Shown here: one piece after another, positions 15,652 to 24,546 of the stretch | Layout: every line of letters starts with the position of its first letter | Numbering within the stretch: the first letter of the stretch is position 1 | Assembly: GCA_964615375.1 (NCBI GenBank) | Contig: CAZTOW010000024.1 | Location: forward strand, 1-64,000 | Direction: 5' to 3' | Origin: CAZKWG01 sp964615375 | GTDB lineage: Bacteria > Myxococcota_A > UBA796 > CAZKWG01 | Length of the DNA stretch: 64,000 nt | The notes under the pieces: model-generated | What the model was told of the DNA's origin: nothing | Database searches by the model: none | The model's input: the letters and a program-made list of their open reading frames with translations, nothing else | Position numbers and translations under genes: made by a program

Positions 15652-16869
15652 ATGGACGTGCTCTTCCTCTCGCCGCACTACCCCTACGAGATGACCCACT
15701 TCACCCGCGGGCTCGCCGAGGTCGGGGCGCGCGTTCACGGGGTGGGCGACCAGCCGCTGGGCAGCCTGCCTCCGCTCGCGCGGGCCCACCTGAGCAGCTA
15801 CCTGCAGGTCCCCCGGATCATGGACGAGGACGACGTGATCGCCCGGGTGGAGCGCTGGCTGGGCGACCGCCGGCCGGACCGGGTGGAGGCCCTGTGGGAG
15901 CCCATGGTGCTGCTGGCCGCCCGCCTGCGCGAGCGCCTCGGCGCGCCGGGGATCTCCTACGACACCGCGCTGGGCTTCCGGGACAAGGGGCTCATGAAGG
16001 AGCGCGTGGGCGGCGCGGGCCTGCGCGTGCCGCACGCGCGCCGGGTGCGCTCGGCCGACGAGGTGATCGGCGCGGCCGAGGAGATCGGCTACCCCGTCGT
16101 CGTCAAGCCCATCGCCGGGGCCGGCTCCGCCGACACCTTCCGCGTGGACGACCGCGAGACCCTGGAGCGCCGACTGCCCGGCGTGCGCCACGTCGCCGAG
16201 CTCAGCGTCGAGGAGTACATCGACGGCGAAGAATTCACCTTCGACGCCATCTGCATCGACGGGCGCGTGGTCTACCAGAACGTGGTCCTCTACGTGCCGC
16301 GCCCCATGATCTCCCGGCACGAGGAGTGGATCAGCCCGGCCCAGATCACCATCCGCGACCTGAGCGTGCCCTACCTGCAGCCCGGCATCGCGCTGGGGCA
16401 CAAGGCCATCGCCGCGCTGGGCTACGGCACCGGCTTCATCCACATGGAGTGGTTCCGAAACAGCAAGGGTGAGGCCGTGTTCGGCGAGATCGGCGCCCGC
16501 AGCGGCGGCGGCCACCTGCTGGACCAGATGAACTACACCAGCGACATCGACCTGTACCGCGAGTGGGCGCGGAGCGTGTGCTGGGGCAGCTTCGAGGCCG
16601 ATGTCCCGCGAAAGTACAACTGCGCCGCCATCTTCAAGCGCGCGCTGGGCCAGGGCACGATCGCGCGCATCGAGGGCCTCGACGCCTTCCGCCGCAAGAA
16701 CGGGCGCCACATCTGCTGGGACAACCTGGCCCGCCCGGGGACCCCGCGCCGCGACTGGAAGAGCAGCCTGGTGGGCGACGGCTTCCTGATGATCCGCCAC
16801 CCCGAGTGGTCGGAGGCCTGGCGCATCATGGAGGAGGCCATCGGCGGCGTGCGCCTCATCGCTGGCTGA
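15652..16869 (+). CDS. ATP-grasp carboxylate-amine ligase-like protein
   Basis: A 405-residue ATP-grasp enzyme. A pre-ATP-grasp domain occupies about 1-105. The ATP-binding core has GYPVVVKPIAGAGSADTFRV near residue 145-165, EEYIDGEEFTFDAI near 185-200, and the metal-binding end GEIGARSGGGH near 280-290. ATP-grasp enzymes join a carboxylate to an amine or thiol through an acylphosphate; the substrates here are unknown. The arrangement resembles carboxylate-amine ligases of the carbamoyl-phosphate-synthase L-like type used in small peptide biosynthesis. It stands alone on the plus strand, divergent from the desaturase gene. Confidence 0.85.
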   Translation: MDVLFLSPHYPYEMTHFTRGLAEVGARVHGVGDQPLGSLPPLARAHLSSYLQVPRIMDEDDVIARVERWLGDRRPDRVEALWEPMVLLAARLRERLGAPGISYDTALGFRDKGLMKERVGGAGLRVPHARRVRSADEVIGAAEEIGYPVVVKPIAGAGSADTFRVDDRETLERRLPGVRHVAELSVEEYIDGEEFTFDAICIDGRVVYQNVVLYVPRPMISRHEEWISPAQITIRDLSVPYLQPGIALGHKAIAALGYGTGFIHMEWFRNSKGEAVFGEIGARSGGGHLLDQMNYTSDIDLYREWARSVCWGSFEADVPRKYNCAAIFKRALGQGTIARIEGLDAFRRKNGRHICWDNLARPGTPRRDWKSSLVGDGFLMIRHPEWSEAWRIMEEAIGGVRLIAG

Positions 16870-16927
16870 ATCCCCTTCCCCCTCGGCACGGTCAAGGGTA
16901 AGACGTCCATCTACCCCTGGAGCGTCC

Positions 16928-17629
16928 ATGCCCCTTCGAGGTCTCGCCCGCCGCGTCCTGGACCGCATCGGCGGCCCACGCCTGGTGGGCGAGGGCTTCG
17001 GTCCCGGCTCCGAGCGCGCCTTCGCCACCCTCCACGACGGCGCAGAGTCCAGCTTCTCCGCCCTGGGCGCCGCGGCGGTCTCCTCCTGGGAGGTCCTGCT
17101 GGCCGACCTCTCCCGTGCGCTCCAGCGACTGCCCGCGCCCGAGCGCGCGCGGCTCGTCGAGCGCGTCTCCGACGCCCTGGTCCCCACGGTGAGCCCGCTC
17201 CAGCACGGCGAGCGCCCCTTCCGCGCCGCGCTTCAGAGCGGTGTACAGGCCGCGCTCCGCTCCGGCCGGCTGGAGGACGCCACCGAGCCCCTCTGCGCCC
17301 ACCTGGAGACCCTGGGCGAGCCCGTGGCGGCGGGCTGGGGCAAGACGGTCGCCTTCCTCCAGCCGGTCTGCGAGGCCCTGCCCGAGCCCGACGCGCTCCG
17401 CGGGAAGCTGGCGTTCACCGGTGGAGAGCTGCGCGGGGTCTTCGACGCCGAGGCCGCCCGCTTCCGGGCACGCATGGAGGAGCTCCCTCGCGCGCCCGCG
17501 CTGGAGCCCGCCCTGGCCGGCGCCCTGGACGCCTGGAAGCAGGGGGTGGTGCGCGGCCTGGAGGTGGCGATCTACGGCGCCCGCACCCGGCTGGTCGAGG
17601 CCGCCGCGCGCGCCCGCCCCCCCGCCTGA
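16928..17629 (+). CDS. hypothetical alpha-helical protein
   Basis: A 233-residue Ala/Leu/Arg-rich protein. It appears wholly helical, has no signal peptide and no conserved catalytic motif. The repeated spacing of LERLP/RAALQSG-type segments suggests a helical bundle. The start ATG has a GGAGCG-like ribosome site at about 6 nt. No family was recognised; codon usage is typical of the window and the frame is the only one with natural protein composition here. Confidence 0.55.
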   Translation: MPLRGLARRVLDRIGGPRLVGEGFGPGSERAFATLHDGAESSFSALGAAAVSSWEVLLADLSRALQRLPAPERARLVERVSDALVPTVSPLQHGERPFRAALQSGVQAALRSGRLEDATEPLCAHLETLGEPVAAGWGKTVAFLQPVCEALPEPDALRGKLAFTGGELRGVFDAEAARFRARMEELPRAPALEPALAGALDAWKQGVVRGLEVAIYGARTRLVEAAARARPPA

Positions 17630-17750
17630 TCGCGCGCGCCACGCGCGCCAGACACCACAATCCTGTTCAGGTGTCTGAAGATCGCGTCGCCGCCGATGTC
17701 CGCAGGTCTACCCTCTGGACAGGCGCTCCTGAGCTTGTAGCCTTCGGCGC

Positions 17751-18032
17751 ATGTACGAGCCGGATCGCCCCGACCACGGAAACTTCTTCATCCACCTGCC
17801 GCGCGAGGACCGCGTCATCCTCGAGCTCTACGAGCGCGCGGCGAAGAACGCCGATCAGCCCGGCGCCGCCTGGACGCAGGTGGAGACCGTCTGGGCGGCC
17901 GGCGAGACCGAGGAGCGTGGGCTCAAGCGCTTCTTCCTGGACACCAACGCCCAGGTGCTGTGCATCGTCGAGAGCTGGGACGGCGTGGAGACCGCCCGGC
18001 GCACGCTGGACCTGGCGGACGAGGTAAACTAG
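17751..18032 (+). CDS. small hypothetical protein
   Basis: A 93-residue soluble protein, acidic, starting MYEPDRPDHGNFFIH. It alternates helix (VILELYERAAKNA, VETARRTLDLA) and strand (KRFFLDTNAQVLCIVES), suggesting a compact alpha/beta domain. No family was recognised. It ends in a TAG that forms part of a CTAG palindrome-like motif also found at the end of psd. Confidence 0.55.
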   Translation: MYEPDRPDHGNFFIHLPREDRVILELYERAAKNADQPGAAWTQVETVWAAGETEERGLKRFFLDTNAQVLCIVESWDGVETARRTLDLADEVN

Positions 18033-18041
18033 ATTATTTAG
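18029..18041. repeat. CTAG palindrome-like motif at a gene end
   Basis: CTAGATTATTTAG, followed by CCTT, matches 29760-29772 with one mismatch. The first TAG is the stop of the upstream gene, and a second in-frame TAG follows two codons later. Confidence 0.55.
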
Positions 18042-18055
18042 CCTTGTCGTTGATC

Positions 18056-18084
18056 TTGACGTGAGCGCCCCCCGCCGCTACCCA
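18056..18084 (+). promoter_or_regulatory. predicted promoter of the GMC pair
   Basis: TTGACG (18056-18061) and TACCCA (18079-18084) are 17 nt apart. The ATG at 18092 lies at the expected start point, so the message may be leaderless. The -35 hexamer equals that of the cphB promoter. Confidence 0.45.
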
Positions 18085-18091
18085 TCCGGGC

Positions 18092-18694
18092 ATGAGCGAG
18101 GATCCAGGCTCCAGGGCTTCCGACCACCCGGGCATCAGCCGCAGGCGCCTGCTGCAGGTCGGCGCCGCGGGCGCGCTGCTGGTGGGGGCGGCGGGGGCGA
18201 TCTCGCTCGGAGGCTACCGGCTGCCGCCGGGAGAGGTGGCGCTGGGGCTCAGCCCCAAGGGCTGGTGCGTGGCCAGGGCCATCACCGAGGCGCTGCTCCC
18301 TGAGGACGACGGCCTCCCCTCTGGAGTCTCGCTGGGCGTACACCAGCGCCTGGACGAGGAGGCCTGGGCCTCTCCCCCGCAGGTCCGCGACGACATCGAG
18401 AGCGCGCTGGGGCTGCTGGAGCACGCGCCCATCCTCACCGGGCGCCTGCGCCGGCTGAGCCGCCTGCCCGTGGACGAGCGCCTCCTCTGCTTCGACGCGC
18501 TCTGCCGCCAGCGGCGACGCCTGGTGCTGGCGGCGGCGGTCTCGACAAAACAGATGTTACACCTGTTCTACTACGCGCACCCCGCGACCTGGGCCGCCAC
18601 GGGCTACCAGGGCCCCTTCGTGCCCGAGCCCCGCCCGCCGGCGAGCAGCCAACGCTATCAGGAGCTGCTGGACGCCGCGAGGGCCCGCGCGTGA
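18092..18694 (+). CDS. Tat-exported partner subunit of a GMC oxidoreductase
   Basis: A 200-residue protein with a twin-arginine signal (SRRRLLQVGAAGALLVGAAG, residues 12-31). The mature part is helical and begins with a region reminiscent of gluconate 2-dehydrogenase subunit 3 (VARAITEALLPEDDG). In that family the small subunit pairs with a large FAD-containing GMC subunit and is needed for its export. The next gene encodes exactly such a protein and overlaps it by GTGA (18691-18694), which supports the pairing. Confidence 0.7.
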   Translation: MSEDPGSRASDHPGISRRRLLQVGAAGALLVGAAGAISLGGYRLPPGEVALGLSPKGWCVARAITEALLPEDDGLPSGVSLGVHQRLDEEAWASPPQVRDDIESALGLLEHAPILTGRLRRLSRLPVDERLLCFDALCRQRRRLVLAAAVSTKQMLHLFYYAHPATWAATGYQGPFVPEPRPPASSQRYQELLDAARARA

Positions 18695-20283
18695 GCCTGC
18701 CCAACGCCATGGACGGGGCCGCGATCCTGGCCCAGGGCCTCCGCCAGACCAGCGCGGACGTCTGCATCATCGGCAGCGGCTGTGGCGGCAGCACCCTCGC
18801 GGCCGAGCTGACAGCGCGCGGGCGCAGCGTGGTGATCCTGGAGGCGGGGGGGCTCTACAGCCGACAGGACCTCGACCAGCGCGAGCTGCACAGCCTCGCG
18901 AAGATCGACGGCGGGCGCGGGCTGGACACGTCTACCGACATGAGCGTGCAGCTCACCTACGGCAACAACGTGGGCGGGGCCTCGGTCCACTACTGGGCGG
19001 ACAGCTACCGCATCCCCGCCCAGCGACTCCAACTGTGGATGGATCGCTTCGGCATCCAGGGCCACGGGCCGGAGGTGCTGGACCCGCTGTTTGCGCGCAT
19101 CGAGGCGGACCTGCACGTCCACCCGGCCGAGGACGCCTACGCCAACCGGATGAACACGCTGGTGCGCGACGCGGCGACCTCGCTGGGCTGGAGCGTGCAG
19201 CGCGTCCCTCAGGCCCGGCGCGGCTGCGCGAAGAGCGGCTACTGCCACCAGGGCTGCTCCTACGACGCCAAGCAGAGCATGCTCGTCAGCTACCTGCCGC
19301 GCGCGCTCGGGGCCGGGGCCCGGCTCTACGCGGACTGCCGCGCCGTGCTCATGGACTGGAATCAGAACCGTGTAACGTCTGTTACTGCTCAGGTGCTCGA
19401 CCGGGCCAGCGGGCGGGCGACCGGCTCCATGTTCAAGGTGGACGCCAAGGTGGTGGTCGTCGCGGCCGGCGGCTACGGGACCCCCAGCTTCCTGATGACC
19501 CAGGGCCTGCGCGACCACCTGCACCACGTCGGCGAGCACCTCTTCGTCAACCCCTGCCCCATGACGCTGGGCCTGATGGACGAGGAGATCGTGCTGTGGC
19601 GCAACATCCCCGCCGCCTGGGGTGTAGACGAGTTCGTGCATGCGCGCCACGAGGCGGGGACCGCAGGTGAGCCCACCGGCTTCTTCGGCCAGCAGGGCCG
19701 CTATCTGGAGGGCGGCTATCTGCTGATGCCGAACCAGATCCAGCCCGCGCTGCTGGCGGCGGTGCTCCCGGGCACCGGGCCGAAGCACCGCGCGCTGATG
19801 CGCCAGATGTCGCGGATCGGCAGCGCCATCGCCTGGATCGACGACGCCGAGGAGGGCCGGATCACCTGGGACGGCTACCGCCGCCGGGTGAACGTGCCGT
19901 TGACCGGTGGGAACGCCGCGCGCATCCGGGACGCCTGGCGCAAGCAGGCCCGGCTGCTGCTGGAGGCGGGGGCGCGGGAGGTGCTCTTCGGAGACGTGGA
20001 TGACACCCGCGTCACCCGGGCGGACGACATCGACGCCGCCGTGGACCGCATCTCGCTCCGCCCCGGGCGCAACGTCCTGGCCGCGCCTCACCCGGGCGGC
20101 GGCGCGCGCATGGGAGCCGGGCCGCTGGAGAGCGTGGTCGGCTACGATCACCGCGTCCACGGGACGGACAACCTCTTCGTGGCGGACCCGAGCGTCTTCC
20201 CCACCGGCCCCGCGGTGGACCCCAGCCTGACCATCATGGCCTTCTCGCTGGTCGCCGCGGGTCACGTCGATCAGGCGATCTGA
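18691..20283 (+). CDS. GMC family FAD-dependent oxidoreductase
   Basis: A 530-residue oxidoreductase that probably oxidises an alcohol or sugar-like substrate. The FAD-binding motif GSGCGG is at residues 28-33, with ILEAGG after it. TYGNNVGGASVHYW matches the GMC substrate/flavin region, and the C-terminal APHPGGGARMG plus VDPSLTIMAFSL carry the catalytic His region. It lacks its own signal peptide, so export would be by piggyback on the Tat-signal partner upstream. The GTG start overlaps that gene's stop. The electron acceptor is unknown; no cytochrome gene is adjacent. Confidence 0.88.
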   Translation: MSLPNAMDGAAILAQGLRQTSADVCIIGSGCGGSTLAAELTARGRSVVILEAGGLYSRQDLDQRELHSLAKIDGGRGLDTSTDMSVQLTYGNNVGGASVHYWADSYRIPAQRLQLWMDRFGIQGHGPEVLDPLFARIEADLHVHPAEDAYANRMNTLVRDAATSLGWSVQRVPQARRGCAKSGYCHQGCSYDAKQSMLVSYLPRALGAGARLYADCRAVLMDWNQNRVTSVTAQVLDRASGRATGSMFKVDAKVVVVAAGGYGTPSFLMTQGLRDHLHHVGEHLFVNPCPMTLGLMDEEIVLWRNIPAAWGVDEFVHARHEAGTAGEPTGFFGQQGRYLEGGYLLMPNQIQPALLAAVLPGTGPKHRALMRQMSRIGSAIAWIDDAEEGRITWDGYRRRVNVPLTGGNAARIRDAWRKQARLLLEAGAREVLFGDVDDTRVTRADDIDAAVDRISLRPGRNVLAAPHPGGGARMGAGPLESVVGYDHRVHGTDNLFVADPSVFPTGPAVDPSLTIMAFSLVAAGHVDQAI

Positions 20284-20333
20284 GCGCGGGCGGCGCCGCT
20301 GGGATACAGCTCAGGTCCCAGGTAGGAGCACCC

Positions 20334-21149
20334 ATGGAAGAGACCCGCGAGACCCTTGCCGGCAAGGGCGTCCCCGGGATCGGCGTCGCGCGCGCCACGC
20401 GGCTGGCCGAGCTCGGCATCACCGACCTCCAGACCCTGGCTGCCGCCGATCCCGACGCGCTGGCCACCGCCCTTCACGGGAGCGACACCCGCGACGGGCT
20501 CTGGCGCGCCGCCCGCCGCCTGGCCGTGGCCGCGGTGGACCACGCCCGCCAGGAGCTGGGGATGGCGGCCTGGCAGGAGCCGTCCGCGCAGGAGCCCACC
20601 CCCGTCGCGCCCCCGCCGCCCGCGCCCGAGCCCGCCGCCGCGGACGAGGGTGAGGACGACGACGAGGCCGAGGGCGCCGACGAGGGCGAGGCCGACGAAG
20701 ACGAGGCCGACGAGGACGAGGCCGACGATGAGGACGGCGACGACGAGGCCGACGACGAGGACACGCTGGAGAGCGCCTCCGCGGAGGGCCCGCCCCTCGG
20801 CGACCTGCGCCGCACCCTCGCCAACGCCCGCTCGCTCCTGGACGCGCTGCGCGACGTGGTCCGCGAGAGCCCGGACAGCGGGGCGCGCGATCGGGCGCGC
20901 AAGGCCATCAAGCGCCTGCGCGGCGCCCTGTCCAAGCTCGAGGAGCAGATCGAGGAGATCCCCCTCCCCGGCACGCTCAGCGAGTCGCTGGAGCACGAGC
21001 TGGAGCGGGCTCGGCGGCGCTGGGACGCGCTGCTGGCCAAGACCATGAACAAGCGTCGGCTGCGGCGCGCGCGCAAGCAGGCCCGGCGGCTGCGGAAGAT
21101 GGTCCGCGCGGTGCTGGAGCACCAGCAGGGTGACGAGGAGCAGGGATGA
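20334..21149 (+). CDS. helix-hairpin-helix protein with an acidic linker
   Basis: A 271-residue protein in three parts. Residues 10-45 (VPGIGVARATRLAELGITDLQTLA) form a helix-hairpin-helix-type domain, as in DNA-binding or scaffold proteins. Residues 85-145 are almost pure Asp/Glu/Ala repeats (DEDEADEDEADDE). The C-terminal 120 residues are basic and coiled-coil-like, ending in KQARRLRKMVRAVLEHQQG. The charge pattern (acidic middle, basic end) resembles nucleoid-associated or histone-like proteins, but that is inference. It overlaps the DUF502 gene by ATGA (21146-21149). Confidence 0.65.
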   Translation: MEETRETLAGKGVPGIGVARATRLAELGITDLQTLAAADPDALATALHGSDTRDGLWRAARRLAVAAVDHARQELGMAAWQEPSAQEPTPVAPPPPAPEPAAADEGEDDDEAEGADEGEADEDEADEDEADDEDGDDEADDEDTLESASAEGPPLGDLRRTLANARSLLDALRDVVRESPDSGARDRARKAIKRLRGALSKLEEQIEEIPLPGTLSESLEHELERARRRWDALLAKTMNKRRLRRARKQARRLRKMVRAVLEHQQGDEEQG

Positions 21150-21877
21150 AGGACGCCGAGGGCAAGCCCGAGACCCTCTCCCACTGGCTGCGGCAGAGCT
21201 TCCTCGCGGGGCTCCTGGCGCTGCTGCCCGCGTTCATCACCTACCAGGTGGTCTCGCTGCTGTTCAACATGGTGGACGGCGTGCTGGGCGACGCGCTCAA
21301 CCAGGGGCTGCGCGCGCTGACCCGCTCGGACATCCACGTCCCCGGGCTCGGGCTGCTGGTGACGCTGCTCCTGGTGGTGGGCATCGGCTGGCTCATGCGG
21401 CTGGTCATCGTCAAGCGGGCGCACCAGCTCTTCGAGAGGCTGGTCGCGCGCGTCCCGCTGATCAGCTCGCTGTACAGCGCCAGCCGGCAGATCGTGGTGC
21501 CGTTCACCGACCGCTCCCACCTGCCCTTCTCCAAGGTGGTGCTGGTGGAGTACCCGATGGCGGGGCGCTACACGCTCGGGCTGGTGGCCAAGGAGCGCGT
21601 GAGCGACGAGCCCGACGACGACCGCATGGTGGTCTTCTTCCCCTCGAACCACCTGCACCTCGGCTATCCGGTGGTGCTGTCCCGACACGCTGTGACCGTC
21701 ATCGACATGAGCGTGGAGGACGCCATCAAGTTCTTCGTGAGCTGCGGCGTGGTGGGCGACGACCGCCTGGTGCGCTCGGGCGGCCGGATCTTCCTGCCGG
21801 AGGCCGCCGAGCCCCTCAGCCGCGACGCCGGGCGCGAAGCATCAGCCGCCCGATGTGCTCCTCTTCCCACGCAGTAG
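21146..21877 (+). CDS. DUF502 family membrane protein
   Basis: A 243-residue protein with two membrane segments (about 20-45 and 67-88) and a soluble C-terminal beta-rich domain. It shows family landmarks GLLALLPAFITYQVV, RVPLISSLYSASRQI and VVFFPSNHLHLGYPV. Function is not known for the family. Coupled by ATGA to the HHH-domain gene upstream. Its last 62 bp overlap the convergent metallopeptidase gene. Confidence 0.85.
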   Translation: MKDAEGKPETLSHWLRQSFLAGLLALLPAFITYQVVSLLFNMVDGVLGDALNQGLRALTRSDIHVPGLGLLVTLLLVVGIGWLMRLVIVKRAHQLFERLVARVPLISSLYSASRQIVVPFTDRSHLPFSKVVLVEYPMAGRYTLGLVAKERVSDEPDDDRMVVFFPSNHLHLGYPVVLSRHAVTVIDMSVEDAIKFFVSCGVVGDDRLVRSGGRIFLPEAAEPLSRDAGREASAARCAPLPTQ

Positions 21878-22589
21878 CGAAGGCGTAGTCGGGGTGAGCC
21901 CGCTCGGCCGCGCGGAAGGGCGCCGGGTGGACCAGGCGGCGGCTGCCCGAGCCCGGCCGGGGCGGCATCGCGATGTGCAGCATCTCGTGGAACACGATGA
22001 AGCCGACGAAGCGCTCCGGCACCTCCTGGTGATCCAACACAGGGTGGAGTCGGATGCGCGGCGGCCTGCCCCCGCAGGAGCCCAGGCGGATGCGCGTGCG
22101 CGCCCCCTCCGCCGGCCAGCGCCCCCAGCCGATGGGGGCGCTCAGCGCGCCCTGGAAGTGGGCCTCGTTCTGCTGATGGAAGAGGAGGCCCAGATCGTGG
22201 ACCTCTCCCTTCGGCTCCAGGCGAGGCTCCCGCGCCGGCCGCAGCCCGCCCCGCTGCTCCTCGACCGCGCGCCAGTCGCCGAAGGCGGTCTGCACGCGCG
22301 ACCAGGCCTGCCGGTCCCTTCCAATCACGGTCGCCAGCAGGTCGCGCTCGTGCTCCAGCGCCGCCCAGTGGACGTGGAAGTGCAGGGCGCCCTCGCGCTC
22401 GCGCAGCGAGTAGATGGTGCTGCGGTTGTCCACCACGACCACCGTGCAGCCGCCCGCGCGCGGCCACCGCTCCAGCAGCGCCTCTCCAAGACGCGCGGCT
22501 GAGCCCCGCAATTCCGGGCGGGCGAGCAGGGCGGCGAGCGGGGCGCCGGGGCGGATGCGGACGAAGACGGGCGGCGGGCGGGGCGGCAT
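21816..22589 (-). CDS. SprT-like zinc metallopeptidase
   Basis: A 257-residue protein with the zinc motif HEMLH (H201, E202, H205) set in VGFIVFHEMLHIAMPP. A third ligand is probably H213-235 region (RLVHPAPF). Upstream are two blocks of alternating beta strands (TVVVVDNRSTIY). The motif spacing resembles SprT/M48-like short metallopeptidases rather than large proteases. No signal peptide is seen, so it is probably cytoplasmic. The substrate is unknown. It converges on the DUF502 gene with a 62-bp overlap of coding 3' ends. Confidence 0.7.
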   Translation of the reverse strand: MPPRPPPVFVRIRPGAPLAALLARPELRGSAARLGEALLERWPRAGGCTVVVVDNRSTIYSLREREGALHFHVHWAALEHERDLLATVIGRDRQAWSRVQTAFGDWRAVEEQRGGLRPAREPRLEPKGEVHDLGLLFHQQNEAHFQGALSAPIGWGRWPAEGARTRIRLGSCGGRPPRIRLHPVLDHQEVPERFVGFIVFHEMLHIAMPPRPGSGSRRLVHPAPFRAAERAHPDYAFATAWEEEHIGRLMLRARRRG

Positions 22590-22720
22590 GGGGATCAGTG
22601 CTTAGCCGAGGGAGAGGCGTCGGTCACGCGGGAGCATGCTCGCCTCGCCAATCACAGGTTAGAAGCCGCTTCAGGTCAGGCGGACGTCGGTGCCCGCGCC
22701 CTGAACCTCCCGGAGCCCTC

Positions 22721-23437
22721 ATGCCCGCCATCTTCTCGCCTGCCCTCTTCCAGTTCCTCGCCGACCTCGACGCCAACAACGATCGCGCCTGGTTCGAGGC
22801 CAACAAGGACCGCTTCGAGCGGGACGTCAAGGCCCCGTCCATGCGCTTCATCGAGGGCTTCGCCGCCCCGCTCCGCGAGATCAGCCCGCACTTCCGCGCC
22901 ATCGCGAAGAGCCAGGGCGGCTCCATGTTCCGCATCCACCGCGACACGCGCTTCTCGTCCGACAAGCGTCCGTACAAGAACAACATCGGCCTGCACTTTC
23001 GACACGAGGCGGGCAAGGACGCGCACACGCCGGGGTACTACCTGCACATCCAGCCGCCGAACGTACACAGCTGGGACGGGGTCGAGAGCGGGTGCTTCGC
23101 CGGCCTCGGGCTGTGGATGCCCGACCCGGACACCCTCGCGCGCATCCGGGGCGCCATCGTGGAGCGCCCGGAGCGTTGGACCGAGGTGAAGGACGCGATG
23201 GGCGCGGCGGGGATGCCCATCACCCATGACGAGAGCTCGCTCAAGCGCCCGCCCCGCGGCTACCCGGAGGACCACCCCCACCTCGATGATCTACGGATGA
23301 AGAGCTTCGCGGTGAGCAGACCCATGACCGAGGCGGAGATCCTCGCCCCGGATCTGCTGGATCGCTTCGCCGCCACCTGCAAGGCCGGATCGCCGCTGGT
23401 CGCCTTCCTGTGTGAGGCGGTGGGCCAACCGTTCTGA
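22721..23437 (+). CDS. DUF2461 family protein
   Basis: A 238-residue protein of the DUF2461/TIGR02453 group. Typical elements are FLADLDANNDRAWFEANKDRF at the N-terminus (shown in part), MFRIHRDTRFSSDKRPYKNNIG, and PGYYLHIQP. The family has no proven biochemical role. The ATG at 22721 follows CGGAG and begins directly before the conserved domain; a longer frame from 22598 has unnatural composition and is rejected. The preceding 130 bp hold nothing recognisable. Confidence 0.9.
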   Translation: MPAIFSPALFQFLADLDANNDRAWFEANKDRFERDVKAPSMRFIEGFAAPLREISPHFRAIAKSQGGSMFRIHRDTRFSSDKRPYKNNIGLHFRHEAGKDAHTPGYYLHIQPPNVHSWDGVESGCFAGLGLWMPDPDTLARIRGAIVERPERWTEVKDAMGAAGMPITHDESSLKRPPRGYPEDHPHLDDLRMKSFAVSRPMTEAEILAPDLLDRFAATCKAGSPLVAFLCEAVGQPF

Positions 23438-23492
23438 ACATCTGTTCCGTGATAGGATCCTTCACCCTCTAGCGGAAGGGTAGGAGGTTCCA

Positions 23493-24053
23493 ATGTCGAA
23501 ACGTCTGGTGTTTCTGTCGTGTGTGTCGTTCCTGGCGCTGAGCGCCTGCTCCGGGGGAGGCGCGGGCGGAGAGGCGAAGTCGGGCGGAGCGGCGAAGTCC
23601 GGCGCTGAGGGCGGGCTCGCGCTCGCCGACATCTCGGGCACCTGGTACATCGCCGAGAACATGGGGGGCAAGATGGCCTCCGCCAACGGCTGCGAGTCGG
23701 CCCACAAGACGGTCGACCTCCAGCCGAAGCAGCTCACCATCAACCTCGGCCAGGAGGAGATGGTCTACGACATCGGCTCCACGAGCCCCCAGGGCGACGC
23801 CCTCCAGATCCAGGCCACGATGTCGGGCAGCTCCGAGGCGGGCTCGCGCACCGTCCGCTACGCCGACGCCACGAAGAAGGTCCTGACGTGGCAGGAGCCG
23901 AGCGGCGAGCTCTGGCGTCTGGAGCGCAAGGAGACGCTCGCCGCCGACGGCCGCTTCCTGAAGGCCTGCTGCGACGGGCCCGAAGGCGAGATCGGCACGG
24001 AGTACGCCATGGTGCCCGAGAGCGAGGCCTGCCCGCCCGCGCCCGGCAAGTAA
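23493..24053 (+). CDS. lipoprotein, unknown function
   Basis: A 186-residue exported lipoprotein. The signal (MSKRLVFLSCVSFLALSAC) ends in the lipobox LSAC, followed by a Gly/Ala/Ser tether to residue 45. The mature domain begins DISGTWYIAENMGG and is beta-rich with WQEPSGELWRLERK, which recalls lipocalin-like or META-type folds, though no family can be claimed. Four cysteines at the end (KACCDG, EACPP) may form disulfides. An AGGAGG site precedes the ATG at about 6 nt. Confidence 0.75.
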   Translation: MSKRLVFLSCVSFLALSACSGGGAGGEAKSGGAAKSGAEGGLALADISGTWYIAENMGGKMASANGCESAHKTVDLQPKQLTINLGQEEMVYDIGSTSPQGDALQIQATMSGSSEAGSRTVRYADATKKVLTWQEPSGELWRLERKETLAADGRFLKACCDGPEGEIGTEYAMVPESEACPPAPGK

Positions 24054-24096
24054 GGGACCGGGAGATAGCGGAGGCGCTGGGCGCCGCGGCGCGGGA

Positions 24097-24516
24097 TCAG
24101 AGATCCAGCTCCTCGGCGCCGAGCTCGTCCGCCAGCTCCTCGGCCAGCGCGCAGGCCGCGTCCCAGGCCCCCAGGTTGTCGGCCCACTCGTCCTCGAGGG
24201 CCATGACCCGGCCGTCGCTGTCCAGATCGTAGAACGAGAGCTCGATGGTCCAGGTCTCGGGCTCCAGGCCCTCCTCCTCGCCCTCCTGGAGGGGGGTGTC
24301 CTCGCCCCCGCCCTCCCCCTCGGCGGCGGCGGCGTCGGAGGCCGCCTGCACCAGCGCGTTCGGCACCTCGAAGATGGCCGAGATCGTGTCGGTGTCCTCC
24401 ACCTCCACTTGTACCTTCACGCCGGGCCAGCGCTTCGCCAGCGCGTTCGCCGCCGCGCGCACGCGCTCCGCGCGCAGGTCACCCCAGGGCAGTCTCCAGG
24501 TCAGCTCGCCGGACAT
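24097..24516 (-). CDS. acidic hypothetical protein
   Basis: A 139-residue strongly acidic protein. An N-terminal alpha/beta segment (LTWRLPWGDLRAERVRAAANALAKRW, shown in part) is followed by KVQVEVEDTDTISAIF, an acidic linker (about 70-90), then TWTIELSFYDLDSDG and a C-terminal acidic helix. It lies 30 nt downstream of the YaaW-like GTPase gene and is probably the last gene of that operon. No family was recognised. Confidence 0.6.
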   Translation of the reverse strand: MSGELTWRLPWGDLRAERVRAAANALAKRWPGVKVQVEVEDTDTISAIFEVPNALVQAASDAAAAEGEGGGEDTPLQEGEEEGLEPETWTIELSFYDLDSDGRVMALEDEWADNLGAWDAACALAEELADELGAEELDL

Positions 24517-24546
24517 CCGCGACCTCCTGGACCCTGGTTAACCGCC

